Translations under genes and position numbers: made by a program
The notes under the pieces: model-generated
Told to the model about the DNA's origin: nothing
Databases searched by the model: none
What the model saw: the letters and a program-made list of their open reading frames with translations, nothing else
Shown here: positions 22,841-34,800 of the stretch, in pieces
Layout of the letters: each line of letters begins with the position of its first letter
Numbering within the stretch: the stretch's first letter is position 1
Source of the DNA: Arsenophonus sp046530735
GTDB taxonomy: Bacteria; Pseudomonadota; Gammaproteobacteria; Enterobacterales; Enterobacteriaceae
Assembly: GCA_046530735.1 (NCBI GenBank)
Contig: JBHEQV010000004.1
Location: forward strand, 62,001-126,000
Length of the DNA stretch: 64,000 bases
Reading direction: 5' to 3'

Positions 22841-23209
22841 ACTATAAAAATAAATCTCTTTTCTTCTAATTTAGAGATTAAATTAATAAATTTTATGCTA
22901 CGTAGAGTTTTTCGAGTTTTTAAAACACTAAAGTGTATTACCTGCTTTTAAGCACTGCTCATACTGGATCTTTTTTGGATATAGATAGTACTACAGAATT
23001 TGAATATTGTATTACACTTTCATTTTGAGATGAACTTTTGTAGCATAAGAAGTCAGCTCATTTAAAATTTACAAGTGTTAACTAACTTCTTTAAAAGCTC
23101 GTTTTAAATAGTTTAGATTCGATATGATTCTTTGCGTAGCGTAGCCAGATAAATATCTCCTTGGACGGATAAGGAAGGCTTATTGACTTGGATTGGTTAG
23201 TTAACCTAG

Positions 23210-23640
23210 ATTAAAACAAAATTCCAGTTATACTTTTTTGCAGTTAATTATCCCGTTTGATGATACCATTTCCTTTATCGTATTTCCATTTTCGCCTGTT
23301 CTTGTCATTAATCTCTTGAATATTTCTAGCGTTCAACTTTTCAAATAGCGTTGAATTGACAAATGCCATACTGCCGATATTCTAAGCAAATGAAATCAAA
23401 ATGAATTTTAGCAAATTTCTAAGTGAAATAGTGATATAACCTTCAACTACAGAGCGTGATATTTGTAAATTTCAAGTCATAAACGTATTGCATTCTTCTT
23501 CGTTATAAATTTCCCCTATCGTAACATCCTTGTCGATATGGCTATGACATACAGTATGAATTACGCCATCGCCACCATACCCCATCCCAGGTATGACTTT
23601 ATAGAGATTTCCTTCGTGTTACTTTACTAAGAGCAGCAAA
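23210..23640 (-). pseudogene. decayed prophage lysozyme (endolysin, GH24)
   Basis: The minus strand reads VIHTVCHSHIDKDVTIGEIY near 23560 (P2 lysozyme: [20 protein letters not shown]), then NEEECNTFMT near 23500, NIGSMAFVNSTLFEKLNAR near 23360 (family NVGAGNFRTSTLLRKINQG) and WKYDKGNGIIKRDN near 23260 (family W.YAGGK..KGLVKRRE). Stops and frame changes interrupt the frame, including between these blocks. The start region with the catalytic Glu reads HEGNLYK near 23610, so the Glu-containing motif (family HEGVRYKPY) is still visible. It is a dead cell-wall hydrolase from a temperate phage. Confidence 0.8.
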
Positions 23641-24899
23641 AACACCAATAACTTACCTTCCATGACTGTTATTAATCGTTTATGAAGTTTAGGAAACATT
23701 ATAAGTAAGCTAGTTAGTAGTTTAAAGTCAGTGTTGTTAACATGTCGGTCCTGAAGGTTTCATATTGACTATTATTTTAACTTTGAAAGTAGAAAAATCT
23801 CTACTTTCCGTAATAACACATCCACCACAATATTGTAATATGTGCATTATTCCTAATAAGATATTGCTCAAACTTTTTATGATTTTCTAGGTTTTTATTT
23901 AAAATATGTAAGTTAAGTTTTAATCCTTACTCATTATCAAGTTCTTTTTGATTATTATTATTTTCACGTTTTGTCTTAAAATAGTATTCTTTATGCTGGT
24001 AATCCTAATTGCGCCTAACGGTAAAACCTGAACAGGTAATACCAGTAATAATTGCCTATTTCACTAAACGATAGAGAATTGCATAAAAACATTATTGCAC
24101 TGTAAATAATAAGCAATATCCATTATGCATTTTTAATGCTATTATAGATAGATTTTATTTATTTTCAAGTGATTAAATGATGGTGGATATATTTCTTCTG
24201 TGAGAAAGTTTATAGTTTGATAAAAAATCATATATTTATTATTGATTTTAGGAATAAGATTTCTTATTTTTTATTTAGCCTAACAAACTTATCTTTTTCT
24301 AATTTCATCACGATAGCTTGTCGACCTAATTTATTTTCTATTTTACTATCAAATTGGATAACCTATAAAAAATTTGCTATGCTATAATATAGTACTGGTA
24401 TTAATAATGCCTTCAAGCAAGGCTACTAGTTTTTACAAGAATATATTTACATAGATAAATATAGAGTATGAGTGGAAAATCACGCACATCGGTATATGGA
24501 TACATATTTAATAATAGAAAAAGATCAACGTAAATTTTCAGATATTATCACTTAAGCTAGCCATAATTATTGTCAGTTCACAGTAATCACGTTAAAGTTC
24601 GTCGTGCATCAAATTCAGTTAATTTTAATTTTTGGAGAGAGACAATATTAATTTTTTCTACTGTTTTTTTGCAAAAGTATTGTTGTAAACGTTCATACTG
24701 TGTTTTGTTCGGTAGTAGTTGCCACTTAGAATGCAAGAACTAATGTCAGTGCATATAGATTTCCATATAATGTTAAATTTCTTTGCCAGTGATATTAAGT
24801 TAATTTTTTGTGGTTATGAATATTTAATCAGTAGATAAAAGACTTAATCTTTTAATTCAGCACATTTTCAATGTTATTAAGTTATTATATTTTAATATA
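23641..24899. other. prophage debris, unassigned
   Basis: A minus-strand open piece near 24740-24590 (YERLQQYFCKKTVEKI, then LKLTEFDARRTLT) is probably an old phage protein, but I cannot name it. Otherwise nothing readable. Confidence 0.35.
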
Positions 24900-25270
24900 C
24901 TTTCTTCCTCCTGCTACTGTGCTGCGAACAGTATTTGCTCAGTGTTTGGAAAAATAAACAGAGGGTATCTTTTTCTGTCGTCGCCATGAGCTAAACGGTT
25001 TATCCCAAATAGTGTAATTACACTCTCATGCCATTTCTTAGCATAATTCTGTATCAACGACTAATATTGCGTTATAAAATAGATGAGACTACCGTTTGGT
25101 TTTAAAATATCTGCTAAAATTTAATAAGGTAATCATTTAGCCACGGCAGAGATATTGCTTAATTATTTTTTATTATCTGTTCAATATACAGGATATAATA
25201 TGGTAGTATGGCGATCAATAACTACAAGAACAATAGAATTGTTTAACACTATTTTGATAAATGGCAATAA
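24900..25270 (-). pseudogene. decayed phage-type DNA methyltransferase
   Basis: The minus strand reads LADILKPNGSLIYFI near 25120 (family LRVLKPGG.LLVFTDW, a Rossmann-type methylase motif), then ESVITLFGINRLAHGDDRK and FIFPNTEQILFAAQ near 24960 (family GRFRHQCEYVLFGS). This fits small phage-borne N6-adenine/N4-cytosine methylases. The catalytic (D/N)PPY motif cannot be read. Frame is broken. Confidence 0.5.
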
Positions 25271-28200
25271 TTTTAATTAACTAATGTTGGTTAGTTTAAA
25301 AAACATCGTTTGTTACTTTAGATTTTAAATGAGATTGAATTTATTAGTTTATTGATGATTTTTAGGTAGCGATGATTTAATAATACTCATTAATTATGAA
25401 TATATACTTTTACCATTTTTATGGTATCATTCTTATCAATTTTCTCAACGGTTATCACGCGAATTTGACTATTATCATTTTAAATATCCTTCTAAGTTAA
25501 ATGAGCAAAGATGCTTTTAGAATAATTTTCTACGTCACCTTTTATATTGTTATATAAATATAGCTGCATCAATACTGAAACTTTACCTTTAAATTTTTAA
25601 CAGATAAATTTCTGGCGAATCTTGTTGATAATTTGCAATTGTTGTTTTAAATTCTTTTGTTTTATCACTTAGCTAAATTCATGTTAAATTATCTCGTCAA
25701 TAGATGCTAAAGCATGATGGAAAATGTAGTTAAATAATTATATTTTTATAGTAAAATTACTGGAAATAATTATTCAAAATTTTTGAAGAAATAAAATTAT
25801 TCATTCACATATATGCATTTTAACTTATATGTATTTATATCAATAGGTTGAATCATTCCAAGTGAAATATGCAGAGAAGAAGGATAAGAAATAAAACCAG
25901 ATAAAAATATTCATATATTTACTAGTGCTTTATGTTATTTTTAATAGTTACGTCTTTAAACGTACTTCTCACCATATATTCAAGTATTCGCTATGATCGT
26001 TATATGAGTAGCACGTTTTTTTGCTATTGTTTTGCCTTTCCTTTTTTCTTGTTTCAGTGAAGAAACATAATAGTTGATTCTCAGAGAGAAAATACACTTC
26101 ACTTAAAGTTTTTAATGATTCATAAACTATACTGTAGACATATTAATGAAAGTAACATCACAATAATCAAATTCTATTTGCTACGCTGTGTTCAGCTTCT
26201 TTCGTCGCCAAATACATAAGATCTTGCTGCCCATGGGTATAGAGAGATAGCAAAAGATGGTAAACTAACTATTCTAGGGGGGTAGTTCAGCGCGTTATGA
26301 TATTCAGTTAAGAACTTTTCGCATACCGCGTTATTTTTATCGATAACGACATTTAATTTTAAACTAAATTTGGATCTAGTGTTTTAAATATTTTATATAT
26401 ATGTTTTCACCTATCTTTTAAATATCTTGACGTTTTGCTGATTAGCATAGTGTTTTAAAACAATATAAGATTTTTCTATAACGGAGATCGTAAACTTTGT
26501 TAATCATACATCGAGGTGTGTAAGGCTGGTTATTTCGACTTTTTTTGAGTTTTACGAAAACACCCCACCATTTTTATTAATATTTAGTATTTTTCTCAAA
26601 ATGAAATCCTTTCCACTAATGGGGTTCAGAATACCTATTGACTTGTCGCGTGCTAATAGCCTCGTATTGAAACTAGCCTTTTTTGTAAATATGTTTTTAG
26701 TGCTAGATAAAATTAATAAATCCATCTAGGGATACTATTCTATTTTTTAATAGTGATAGAGAATAGTTTCTTATGGGGGGTTTGTACTGGCTAAAAATAC
26801 CGTTATAGGCATTTTATCAATCTTAAAATTGATTTCTGTTTATGCTAAATCTATACGATTTCCTGATCAGTACTCTCCATCATATGAATGCATAGTGCAA
26901 TCTGGGCCTCCTTCCCTCTCGTGGTTAATCTGATCAATTACTTGTTCTCAAATAAATTTAGATAGTTCATGCAGCGCAGATTGGTGATGAGTATCGTTGC
27001 TTTCATCTGCTTGTAAGCAGATGTTTATAAACTTTAAAAAATTATCTTTTCTGCCAACGTTACCAAACTGACCATTACTTCGTTGATAATGAGCAAGTTA
27101 GGTTACGTATAGCATTTGATAATTTTAAACTCAGAGCACTCAGCGCTTTTGCTACATGTTGACTTGAATGCTCATGTAATCCCATAGAGGGTCATTATAA
27201 GTAATGCTGAATTTCATGCTTCTTGATAAGGTATTTCGTAATCGTCAGTACTAGATAATTCTTGCTTATACACCGGTCTTTTTGCACATAACTAAACTGC
27301 TGTTATAATTCATAAGTTAAGGACAATCTGATTCCATAGGTCAATGCTAGAATTTTAAGCAACGTGCGTATCAGGATTAATTGGCTTCTAGTTATCCAGG
27401 AGTAATATTCTGTAAAGCGTTTCAACATATTCAAATATGCATAAGCATTTTAATCTTGCGAGGCTTACGGTATTTTCCTGTTTTTTTCAAGTTGTTCCAA
27501 CTAGGTTAATCTTTTGGTCAACTAAGCATGGCATTAGTTTCTTGTCTCAACCTCTATACTATAAGGAATATATTGCGGTAGTCCTTATTTGAACATGCCG
27601 TGTTTTTCATAGATAGCTTTTAATTCCTCAAAAACCATGTATTCCACTGATTTAGGTGGTGTATTCAGGTCTGTTAATTTTAACACATGATTGTAATTTC
27701 TGTATTGTAGTTAATACATAATCCCTAACTTAATCAGCCATCTGAGTTATCTATAATCCTTCTAGGAGAAGTTATTCATGATAAATTGAGGGGGGTGGGT
27801 TCTGGGTTGCTGGATTCGTGGGGCTTGTTGCGACTTAAAAAGTTCTTGTTAGCCATTTCTGATACTAGCTAATAATTTTTTTTCTGATGTCTGTTGTTTC
27901 GGAATTTTTATAGCAGTTTAATAGACGGAATGATCGTCATATCTAGGATTTAATTGGGTTATTAATTTTCTTTCGATATTCTGTAGCCAGAAATCTAAGA
28001 CTAGTTTTAGTAGCCAACTAGAAAGTTCTACAAATTTAGATTAAGTGATTTCAATTTTTTCAAATGGAGGATTTGTGATGGTTTATGTTTTAATATATGT
28101 CTTTTTTATCTTTTATGGTTCCTTACTTACTTAAACTCATATTAGCCGTTTCAACGTTAATATGTAAGTGTTTTGCAACCTTTAGCCAATTTGTGGTAAT

Positions 28201-30469
28201 GTTTAGATAATTTATCTAAACTTTTATTAAAACTCCAATCATAAAAATTTTATTTATAGCTACCTCATTTTTGATTTTTAGTCTCGTACTCTTAACTTTA
28301 AGTTATTTTTAACCTTGCAGATTATGAGTATAATAAATACTCGTTATTTTCCTAATTGTGTATTAATTATACGATTAAATTTTTTATTTCAGCAAGAAAT
28401 AATCCTATGTATCATATCAAATATTTTGTATTGTCTCAACGTAATTGACAAAAGTAGTAGCGTTTCCTTTAATTTTTTTTATTTCACTGAGTAAAACCAG
28501 TATCATTTTAGTTATAAGAAACGTCTATTCCTCATTTTAATTTAAAATAGAGATAAGGTAACATTAGTCATGACGTAGCTATTATAAATTATTTTCTTCA
28601 GGTAAATCAGTTTTAGATAAACTATCATTCAACTATTCTATTCGTTCTATTTTCTTAAAATAGAACTAATATCTTCTCGTAAATGATCAATAATTTCAGG
28701 AAGATAAGGCATTAGTTCATGTTCTAAGGAATGTTTGTTAATGTACTCGTAAATATATCTAACACTTCTATCGCTCTAATAAGTCTAGTGTAGATTTCAT
28801 GACTAATTTTTGGTCTTATTTTTTCTTGTTGAGTAGTTGAATATTAACAATTCTCATATTAATTTTTCTTTATGAACTGTACGCACAGATTTACGACCAG
28901 CTTAAGATAAGAGTAACTGTCTTTGAATAAGCTGATGTGAAGATGCGGCGATTTTGGCGTGTAAGCGATCGTTTGTCATAAAAGGTAGTTAAGTATTCTA
29001 GAATGGTTTAGAAGGTATTAATAAACCAAGATAATTTTTGGTTTTGGATATAACAGCATAGCAGTTCCTTTTAAATAAGTTTTTAAATCTTACATCCCGA
29101 TGTTAATGCGGGGAATAGAGGGACGTAACAGGAAGGTTGGCATACTGGTAGTCAAGAACTTAGCGGATCCTTATGTCTTATCATTATAAGAGTGCAATGC
29201 TGGTTATGATAGACCTAAAAAAACGCTTATCGAATATGTCTGCTTGATAATTTGTGATGTTAAATTAAAATTTTTTTGTTATAGTATTAGCTATAAATAT
29301 AATAGCTTGTCTAAACTGCACAAGTATGAATTGCGGTTTTGTTAAACCTTTTATTTTAAAAATAAATATCGGTGTCATAAAACTGTTCTGACATTACATT
29401 TATAGGTTAACCATCTAATGGTTAATTTGATGATGTTTATTTTCTTGCTTACTGGAAAAATTAATCTTGTTAATTATAGCGACACCAGTTGTTTTCCCGT
29501 GGCCATTTTAGCTAATTCAACTTTCAAAAAAAATTACTAGATAATGACGGTAACTTTATTTACTCTAGTCAGATAAATAGAAAATTTTAGTTTTGTCATT
29601 AAACATTCGACATTGCATCTAAGGATTTTCATAATAATCGTATCTTTCTTGATAGGTAAAGAAAGATGGCAATTAACTTGCTTCTTGAAATTCTCTGAAT
29701 AGTATAGTTATACTGGCAAGATTTTCAGAAAATATCATAGTTTTATACTCATTTTCAATTCCGGTTCTGATTTACGTAGATCGTAAACTTGTTTTATTTT
29801 TTCTGATGTTAGTTCACTAAATAAATTTAAACCATATCTAAGACACTTTCAGATTTTAACAAGAATTAGCTGCATTACTTATCAGTCAATTTTTTTTAAA
29901 TTTTGTCTAATTTGCGTTAATTACTACACTTTTTTTGTTATCCGTATTCGTTCATGTCTAAGCTCTTAGAGCTATCAATAGCAAAGAGTTCATTTAACGC
30001 ATATTTTTAGCATATGAAATGGATTACTCCCGTTAATTGCACTCATTTAATGCTTTTTTATTCTGATTTAGGAACAAAAGATGGTGCTAAAAACATAAAT
30101 TATTTATTTATTTATTAATGTTATCAGTGACTTCACGTAATGGCGATTGTCGATATATCATCATCTATTTTAATATTTGATTGATACTTTTAAAGTAGTG
30201 GTTTAACGGCCATTCTAAAATGCTATTATAAGTTTTGTTTTTATATTTTGCAAATCGTCCAATTTGCTTTTTGCGTATTTAAATCCTGGTGTATTTTTTT
30301 TAAATTTTGCATGATATGCTTTCTCTAAAGCGATCATATTATTGGATTATAACATTGATTACATTTCTATTAAATTAGAAAAATTCTTTTATTCTAGATG
30401 AAATTGATTCAGTCAGATTGATAATTTTTTATCAAAAGACAATGAAAGATGAGTTGTTTGTCTTCTGTA
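25271..30469. other. 5.2 kb of prophage-like debris without genes
   Basis: No intact gene. Minus-strand open pieces occur near 27670-27600 (VEYMVFEELKAIYEKHGMFK) and 27060-26910 (LQADESNDTHHQSALHELSK, then VIDQINHEREGG); they may belong to one old phage protein, which I cannot identify. A G-rich run lies at 27788-27830. The remainder is AT-rich and unreadable. Confidence 0.4.
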
Positions 30470-30960
30470 GGACAACATAGGAATAACTAATAAAATTCAC
30501 TCAATCACGCGCTGTACAATTAAGGTGGTCTATCAATTGTCATTTATAAGTTAGATCATAAATTTTATGTTTCAATGTTTTAAAATGTACAACGGTGGTA
30601 AGAGACTTAATTTCGATAACACCATTATTTCCAATTAATTTATCTGGACTATTGTCAGAATCACTGAAGGAAAATTTATCATGGTGACATAAATTTCTTT
30701 GTACTCTTAATAGAGTATTCTAGCTATCTGGATTTTGTTCATGATTATGCTCGATGTTCTTATTATTTAAGCTAAATTTGGATTTTTTATCCTTAATAAC
30801 CTCAAGACAATATGTAGTACGTATCCTTTTTCAGTTTACCAAATCCCATATAAAAATTTGTGATGAAGCAGTCAAATTGAGACGCAGTAATTATTCCTGT
30901 TCTCAGTTTATTTTACGCTTATATATTTGATTCCATTATATTAATAAATCAAACTGGAAT
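30470..30960 (-). pseudogene. decayed phage exonuclease (YqaJ/lambda Exo type)
   Basis: The minus strand around 30660-30460 reads SPDKLIGNNGVIEIKSLTT (family SPDGLVGDDGLIEIKCP, the catalytic Asp and ExK motif), then VVHFKTLKHKIYDLTYK, QLIDHLNCTARD (family QMQWQLACTGR.WCDF) and VNFISYSYV. This is the core of YqaJ-like viral recombinases that resect DNA for single-strand annealing. Stops break the frame. The upstream half is poorly readable. It is good evidence for a lambdoid recombination cassette. Confidence 0.75.
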
Positions 30961-32359
30961 CTCGTAGTAAATATTACGGCATCGCGCATCATATATAGAA
31001 TTTATGCTGCTGTCTGCATAATGATCATAGAGCGTATTATTAAAGCTATTTGTTGTTTCTAGTGTCAGAAGTAAACATCATATTTTTACCTGATTTTAAG
31101 TTAAAAATAGTTAAGCCATATAGAAATTAGTCAAGTATTCTTATAAGTATTCAACCTTTAGTATATAAAGATATATTCCTCAATTTGTTAAGTATTTCTT
31201 ACTCCAAAAAATTTTATTTTCAGTTTGAATGTTCATACTACTTCCTTTTGCTGTAATAGCAGTTCTTGACTATATAAAAATAAATTTTAGCAGATATCGA
31301 TTATTGCTTCTATCAGAATGAGGGATTACACACACCCCACATTCCTATTTTACTTAATTTTAAATAACGAAAGAATATTTACAATATCGTATCATATGTG
31401 TTATGTTTGGCGGGTTCATCTCATATATTATTAATGATTTCTTCAGTTGAGCGTTTTTTTAGTAAACTTAATCTTATTATTCCTATTCCAGGTTAATTAT
31501 GATAATGCATTTGATGATGTTCACGAGAATGTTTGACAAGTATTAATTTATTAATAAATCTCTCCATAAGAAAATTTACCATAAGTATGAAACGTATTTA
31601 CTACAAATTTATTTATTAGTTATTTAGTCTTTGTGTACAACTTGTATCGGCATATCTTTTTTAAAAAATCTATACATAAATCAGACTCAATTTCTCTTTT
31701 AATAAATTTCATTCTCAGTTATCATCAGATTACAAGTACAACTTCCCTGCTATCAATTTTGTAGATTTTATCTTACTGATACTGTTTTATTAAAGAAGGT
31801 GTCATAGAGCTAAACGCTTGCTATTTATTTTTGTTTAATTTATTTTTTGTTATTCAATTCAAGTCACTTAGTTCAAGTCTTTCATTCTTTTGCGGGACGG
31901 TTAAGTAGACTTTTTGTATTATATGATTGAATTTATGGAGATAAATTCACCTTTAGTCAATTCTAGCGTTTGATTTATCTAGATCTCTCATATCAACTGC
32001 AGAAAATTTATTATTGAAAATCATTTTTTAACAACAATCTTCAATTTTCAAAAACCTTAGAAAATTTCTTTACGATAATTATATCAAGCGGATATTTAAC
32101 TTCGTAGTGATTTTTAATCATCCGATAATTCCTCTCATCTATTTTAAAGTGCTTCTAGGTGCCTTTAAGTCTCTATAAGTCCTTTATCTCAGAATATAGA
32201 TCTATAATCTATTACTTTTGTATTAAGTAAATGAGCATGATATATAAAGTTTTTCAGTAAATTTTAGGTTATTCTTAGTGTTTGCTTTCATTTAGTAGGT
32301 TTAGGGTTACTTAATGATAATAGTGTGCTTATGTATGTATATTTCTATAAATTAATTAT
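30961..32359. other. 1.4-kb gene-free stretch
   Basis: Lies where early genes and the operator region between the exonuclease and repressor would be expected. No frame, operator repeat or RNA could be recognised. Confidence 0.35.
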
Positions 32360-32770
32360 GCAGAAAATTATGATCTATTAAAAAATCTGAAAAACTGACG
32401 CAAGAAGTGTTTGCAAACATGGTCGATTTATCGTTGAATACTGCAAAAACTTATGAATTAGATAGAAAAAAGCTGGAGCAGAAGCAATAGAAAAAGTTTT
32501 ATAAGTTAATAAACTTAAATAATATATAATTTAGTTGCTAAATGATCATCTATCACTAAAATATGACCAAATTACGCTAAATTTATTAAACAATAATAAA
32601 GTAAGTAAGGTGATAAAGATTAATAAGGTTAGCAAATTATAAAAAGAAATAAGCACTCAAATATCATCACAACTACTTGATATACAAGTTATAATGACTG
32701 ATTCATTAAGAATGAATAATGAACTGATTACAGAACTAGTAATATCTCTTCTAGGAGAATAGATATGTTT
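32360..32770 (+). pseudogene. decayed XRE-type (Cro/CI-like) phage regulator
   Basis: The plus strand reads LLKKSEKLTQEVFANMVDLS then LNTAKTYELDRKK near 32365-32480, a helix-turn-helix of the type LRKAKKLTQEEFAKLLGIS..TVSRYERG. The downstream frame ends EISTQISSQLLDIQVIMTD and ITELVISLLGE near 32650-32760, resembling the C-terminal coiled end of some enterobacterial phage regulators. Stops interrupt the middle. Direction opposite to the exonuclease and lysozyme relics fits a repressor-side gene. Confidence 0.6.
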
Positions 32771-34067
32771 TTTCTGGAGTTACTAAACCCGTATAATTAA
32801 TTATTTTTGAATTTTCCAGAAAAGAAAAACGAGCAGCCTTGCGGTTAATATCTATTGCGAAGAGCGGTCAGAGAAGCTTTATCCAAAATTAAAGGAAATA
32901 AAAACTTTACTCAAGAAGTAAGGAATATTTTTATAAAAAGTAGCTGATTAACATATATGCCAATTTTGGGTCATTTATTTAAATGTATGTATTATATTAA
33001 CTAATAGTTTATTTAGTTTACTATCTGATAGACCAGTAGTAATCTTCATTAAATTACGCTCTGTAGCATCAGATAGAAGTTACCGAGTTCTAATTTTGTC
33101 AATAGCATCCTTTTAACTTAATTGGTAGCCTATTTTCACCTTTACCCTCAAGTTGTTCTACAATAGTCATAAAATCCTATCGGTAAGTTGTATATTTTCA
33201 CAAGAGTTCATATGAATCCTTTGATATCAACCGTATCTTTTGTTTTAGCTATTTAAGCTAATAAATATTATATTATTTTTTTAATACTGTTATTTTATAT
33301 TAGATCAACTAATTCTGAGGAAAATTAAATATATCATATCGCATTCGGATATGCTTTTGTGCCAGTTATAGAACTTCTACTCAGTGGTGCATCAGGATAT
33401 CCTGATCTAATATTGTATCAATATAAACTAGCGGAAATGATTGCCTATAAACTAATTTTGCTAGTTCAGGTTTAGCAAAGCAATCTGAACTATTGGCTGC
33501 TGTACAGATAGGGTGATGTGGTGCTGTAATAGAAGAAAATCGGTATAATTACAGGTAAAAAATTATTGCCTTGTTCGATATTCCGTTTTATCGCTAGCAT
33601 ACTATAATGTATTAAACACCACGCTATCATTTTCTTGAGAATTAACCTTGATATTCAAGTAATGTATAGATATAATCTTCGTCATTTTCATCTTTCTAGA
33701 ATAGAGATATCTAAACATTGGGTACTAAATCGTCTTCAATAAAGCTATACAACTCTCTAGTTAGAGAGTTGGAATCTCTTAACGCTATATAATATGAGAT
33801 GGCAAAATGTATCTCTAAAAAATTCCTATTTATAGCAACATCACTAAGAAATTTTTTGAACAATGAATCATGTTTTGGATAGTGAGGTTTTTTTCATGGT
33901 TTTCTATGATGTAGCATACTAAGTTAAGTGGATAGTCTACTATTGAAATTACTGAACCTATAAATAAGTCAGATCGCTTCTGATGGATATTGCATCAGCT
34001 ATCCCAGGATTGACGGAGTTTTTAACTTAGTAAATTATTGATTATTTAATTATTTTAGCTACATTCT
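32771..34067. other. 1.3-kb gene-free stretch before ydjM
   Basis: A plus-strand piece near 32830-32890 (KKRAALRLISIAKSGQRS) may be the next phage gene, unassigned. No copy of the tRNA-Arg 3' end (attR) was seen. Otherwise AT-rich and unreadable. Confidence 0.35.
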
Positions 34068-34107
34068 ACACATAGATAAATAATCATAATTAAATATAAC
34101 TATGTGT
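34068..34107 (+). promoter_or_regulatory. inverted repeat overlapping the ydjM leader
   Basis: ACACATAG at 34068-34075 and its exact complement CTATGTGT at 34100-34107 enclose 24 AT-rich bases and end 7 bp before the chosen ydjM ATG. It could be an operator or an RNA hairpin covering the ribosome site. No LexA box (CTG-N10-CAG), which controls ydjM in E. coli, was seen. Confidence 0.4.
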
Positions 34108-34114
34108 GGTTACT

Positions 34115-34672
34115 ATGACTGCTGGCGGCCATTTCATCTTTGCTTTAGCAAGCGCTATTTTTGCGAAAAAATTAGAGTTATCACCAGAATTAGCTCAAGG
34201 GAACTGGTGGCATATTATTATTGCCGGAATAATAACCTGTCTATTGCCAGACATCGATCACCCAAAGTCTTTTTTAGGCCAGAGATTAAAATGGCTTTCA
34301 ATACCAATTGCTAAAGTGTTTGGTCATAGAGGTATTACTCACAGCCTCCTGGCTATTATAGGAGGCAGCATATTTTTTTCTTCAGACTTATTATCACGAA
34401 TTATCATTCCTATACCAGTAGATTTTGTTCATTCCATGATAGTTGGCTATACTAGCCACCTTGTAGCTGATATGTTAACACCAGCAGGAATACCGTTACT
34501 GTGGCCATGTCGTCGACGTTTCTGTATGCCAATACTGAATCCTAGTAAATTCCCTAAGTTAGAACGAATATTTTGTGTATTAGTACTTGTATGCGCTTCT
34601 TTATATCCATTTGATATATTAATAAATAATAAATTATTGATTATTGATTTTATACAGAATATATGGCAATGA
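34115..34672 (+). CDS. ydjM: YdjM-like membrane protein (DUF457, metal-dependent hydrolase)
   Basis: Inner-membrane protein of the YdjM/YbcI family, annotated as a membrane-bound metal-dependent hydrolase; its reaction is not established. The 185 residues compare with about 196 in E. coli. Conserved blocks are MTAGGHFIFALASAIFAKK at the start, LLPDIDHPKSFLGQRLKWLS near 50 (likely metal-binding His/Asp), FGHRGITHSLLA near 73 and LVADMLTPAGIPLLWPCRRR near 110. Four hydrophobic segments are visible. I start at ATG 34115, since family members begin MTAEGH; a GTG at 34106 would add three residues. The gene is a lone survivor between prophage debris and a dead transporter, so it is probably under selection. 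Confidence 0.9.
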   Translation: MTAGGHFIFALASAIFAKKLELSPELAQGNWWHIIIAGIITCLLPDIDHPKSFLGQRLKWLSIPIAKVFGHRGITHSLLAIIGGSIFFSSDLLSRIIIPIPVDFVHSMIVGYTSHLVADMLTPAGIPLLWPCRRRFCMPILNPSKFPKLERIFCVLVLVCASLYPFDILINNKLLIIDFIQNIWQ

Positions 34673-34800
34673 GCAGGAAAAATTTAATTTAAAATAAATT
34701 TTTAGATAAGATATTTTTCTAAGTAATTAAGTTCATATCTATAACTACTAACAAATCTAAGTTATAGACTGGTATTAATTATATACCTTTAAGTTGAATA

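Larger units (their letters stand above)
22601..32960. mobile_element. decayed lambdoid prophage
   Basis: Recognisable phage genes appear in lambdoid order on the minus strand: exonuclease at 30470-30960, DNA methylase at 24900-25270, lysozyme at 23210-23640 and a possible Rz1-like frame at 22601-22840. A Cro/CI-type regulator relic points the other way at 32360-32770. All are broken except the last-named small frame. Late structural genes and an integrase were not found. It follows tRNA-Arg(UCU), a common attachment site. Boundaries are set by the outermost phage traces, not by att sites. Confidence 0.65.

Noticed and set aside
20602..34100. attR copy of the tRNA-Arg 3' end
   Set aside because: No second copy of the T-arm/acceptor sequence was seen, so prophage boundaries are unproven.
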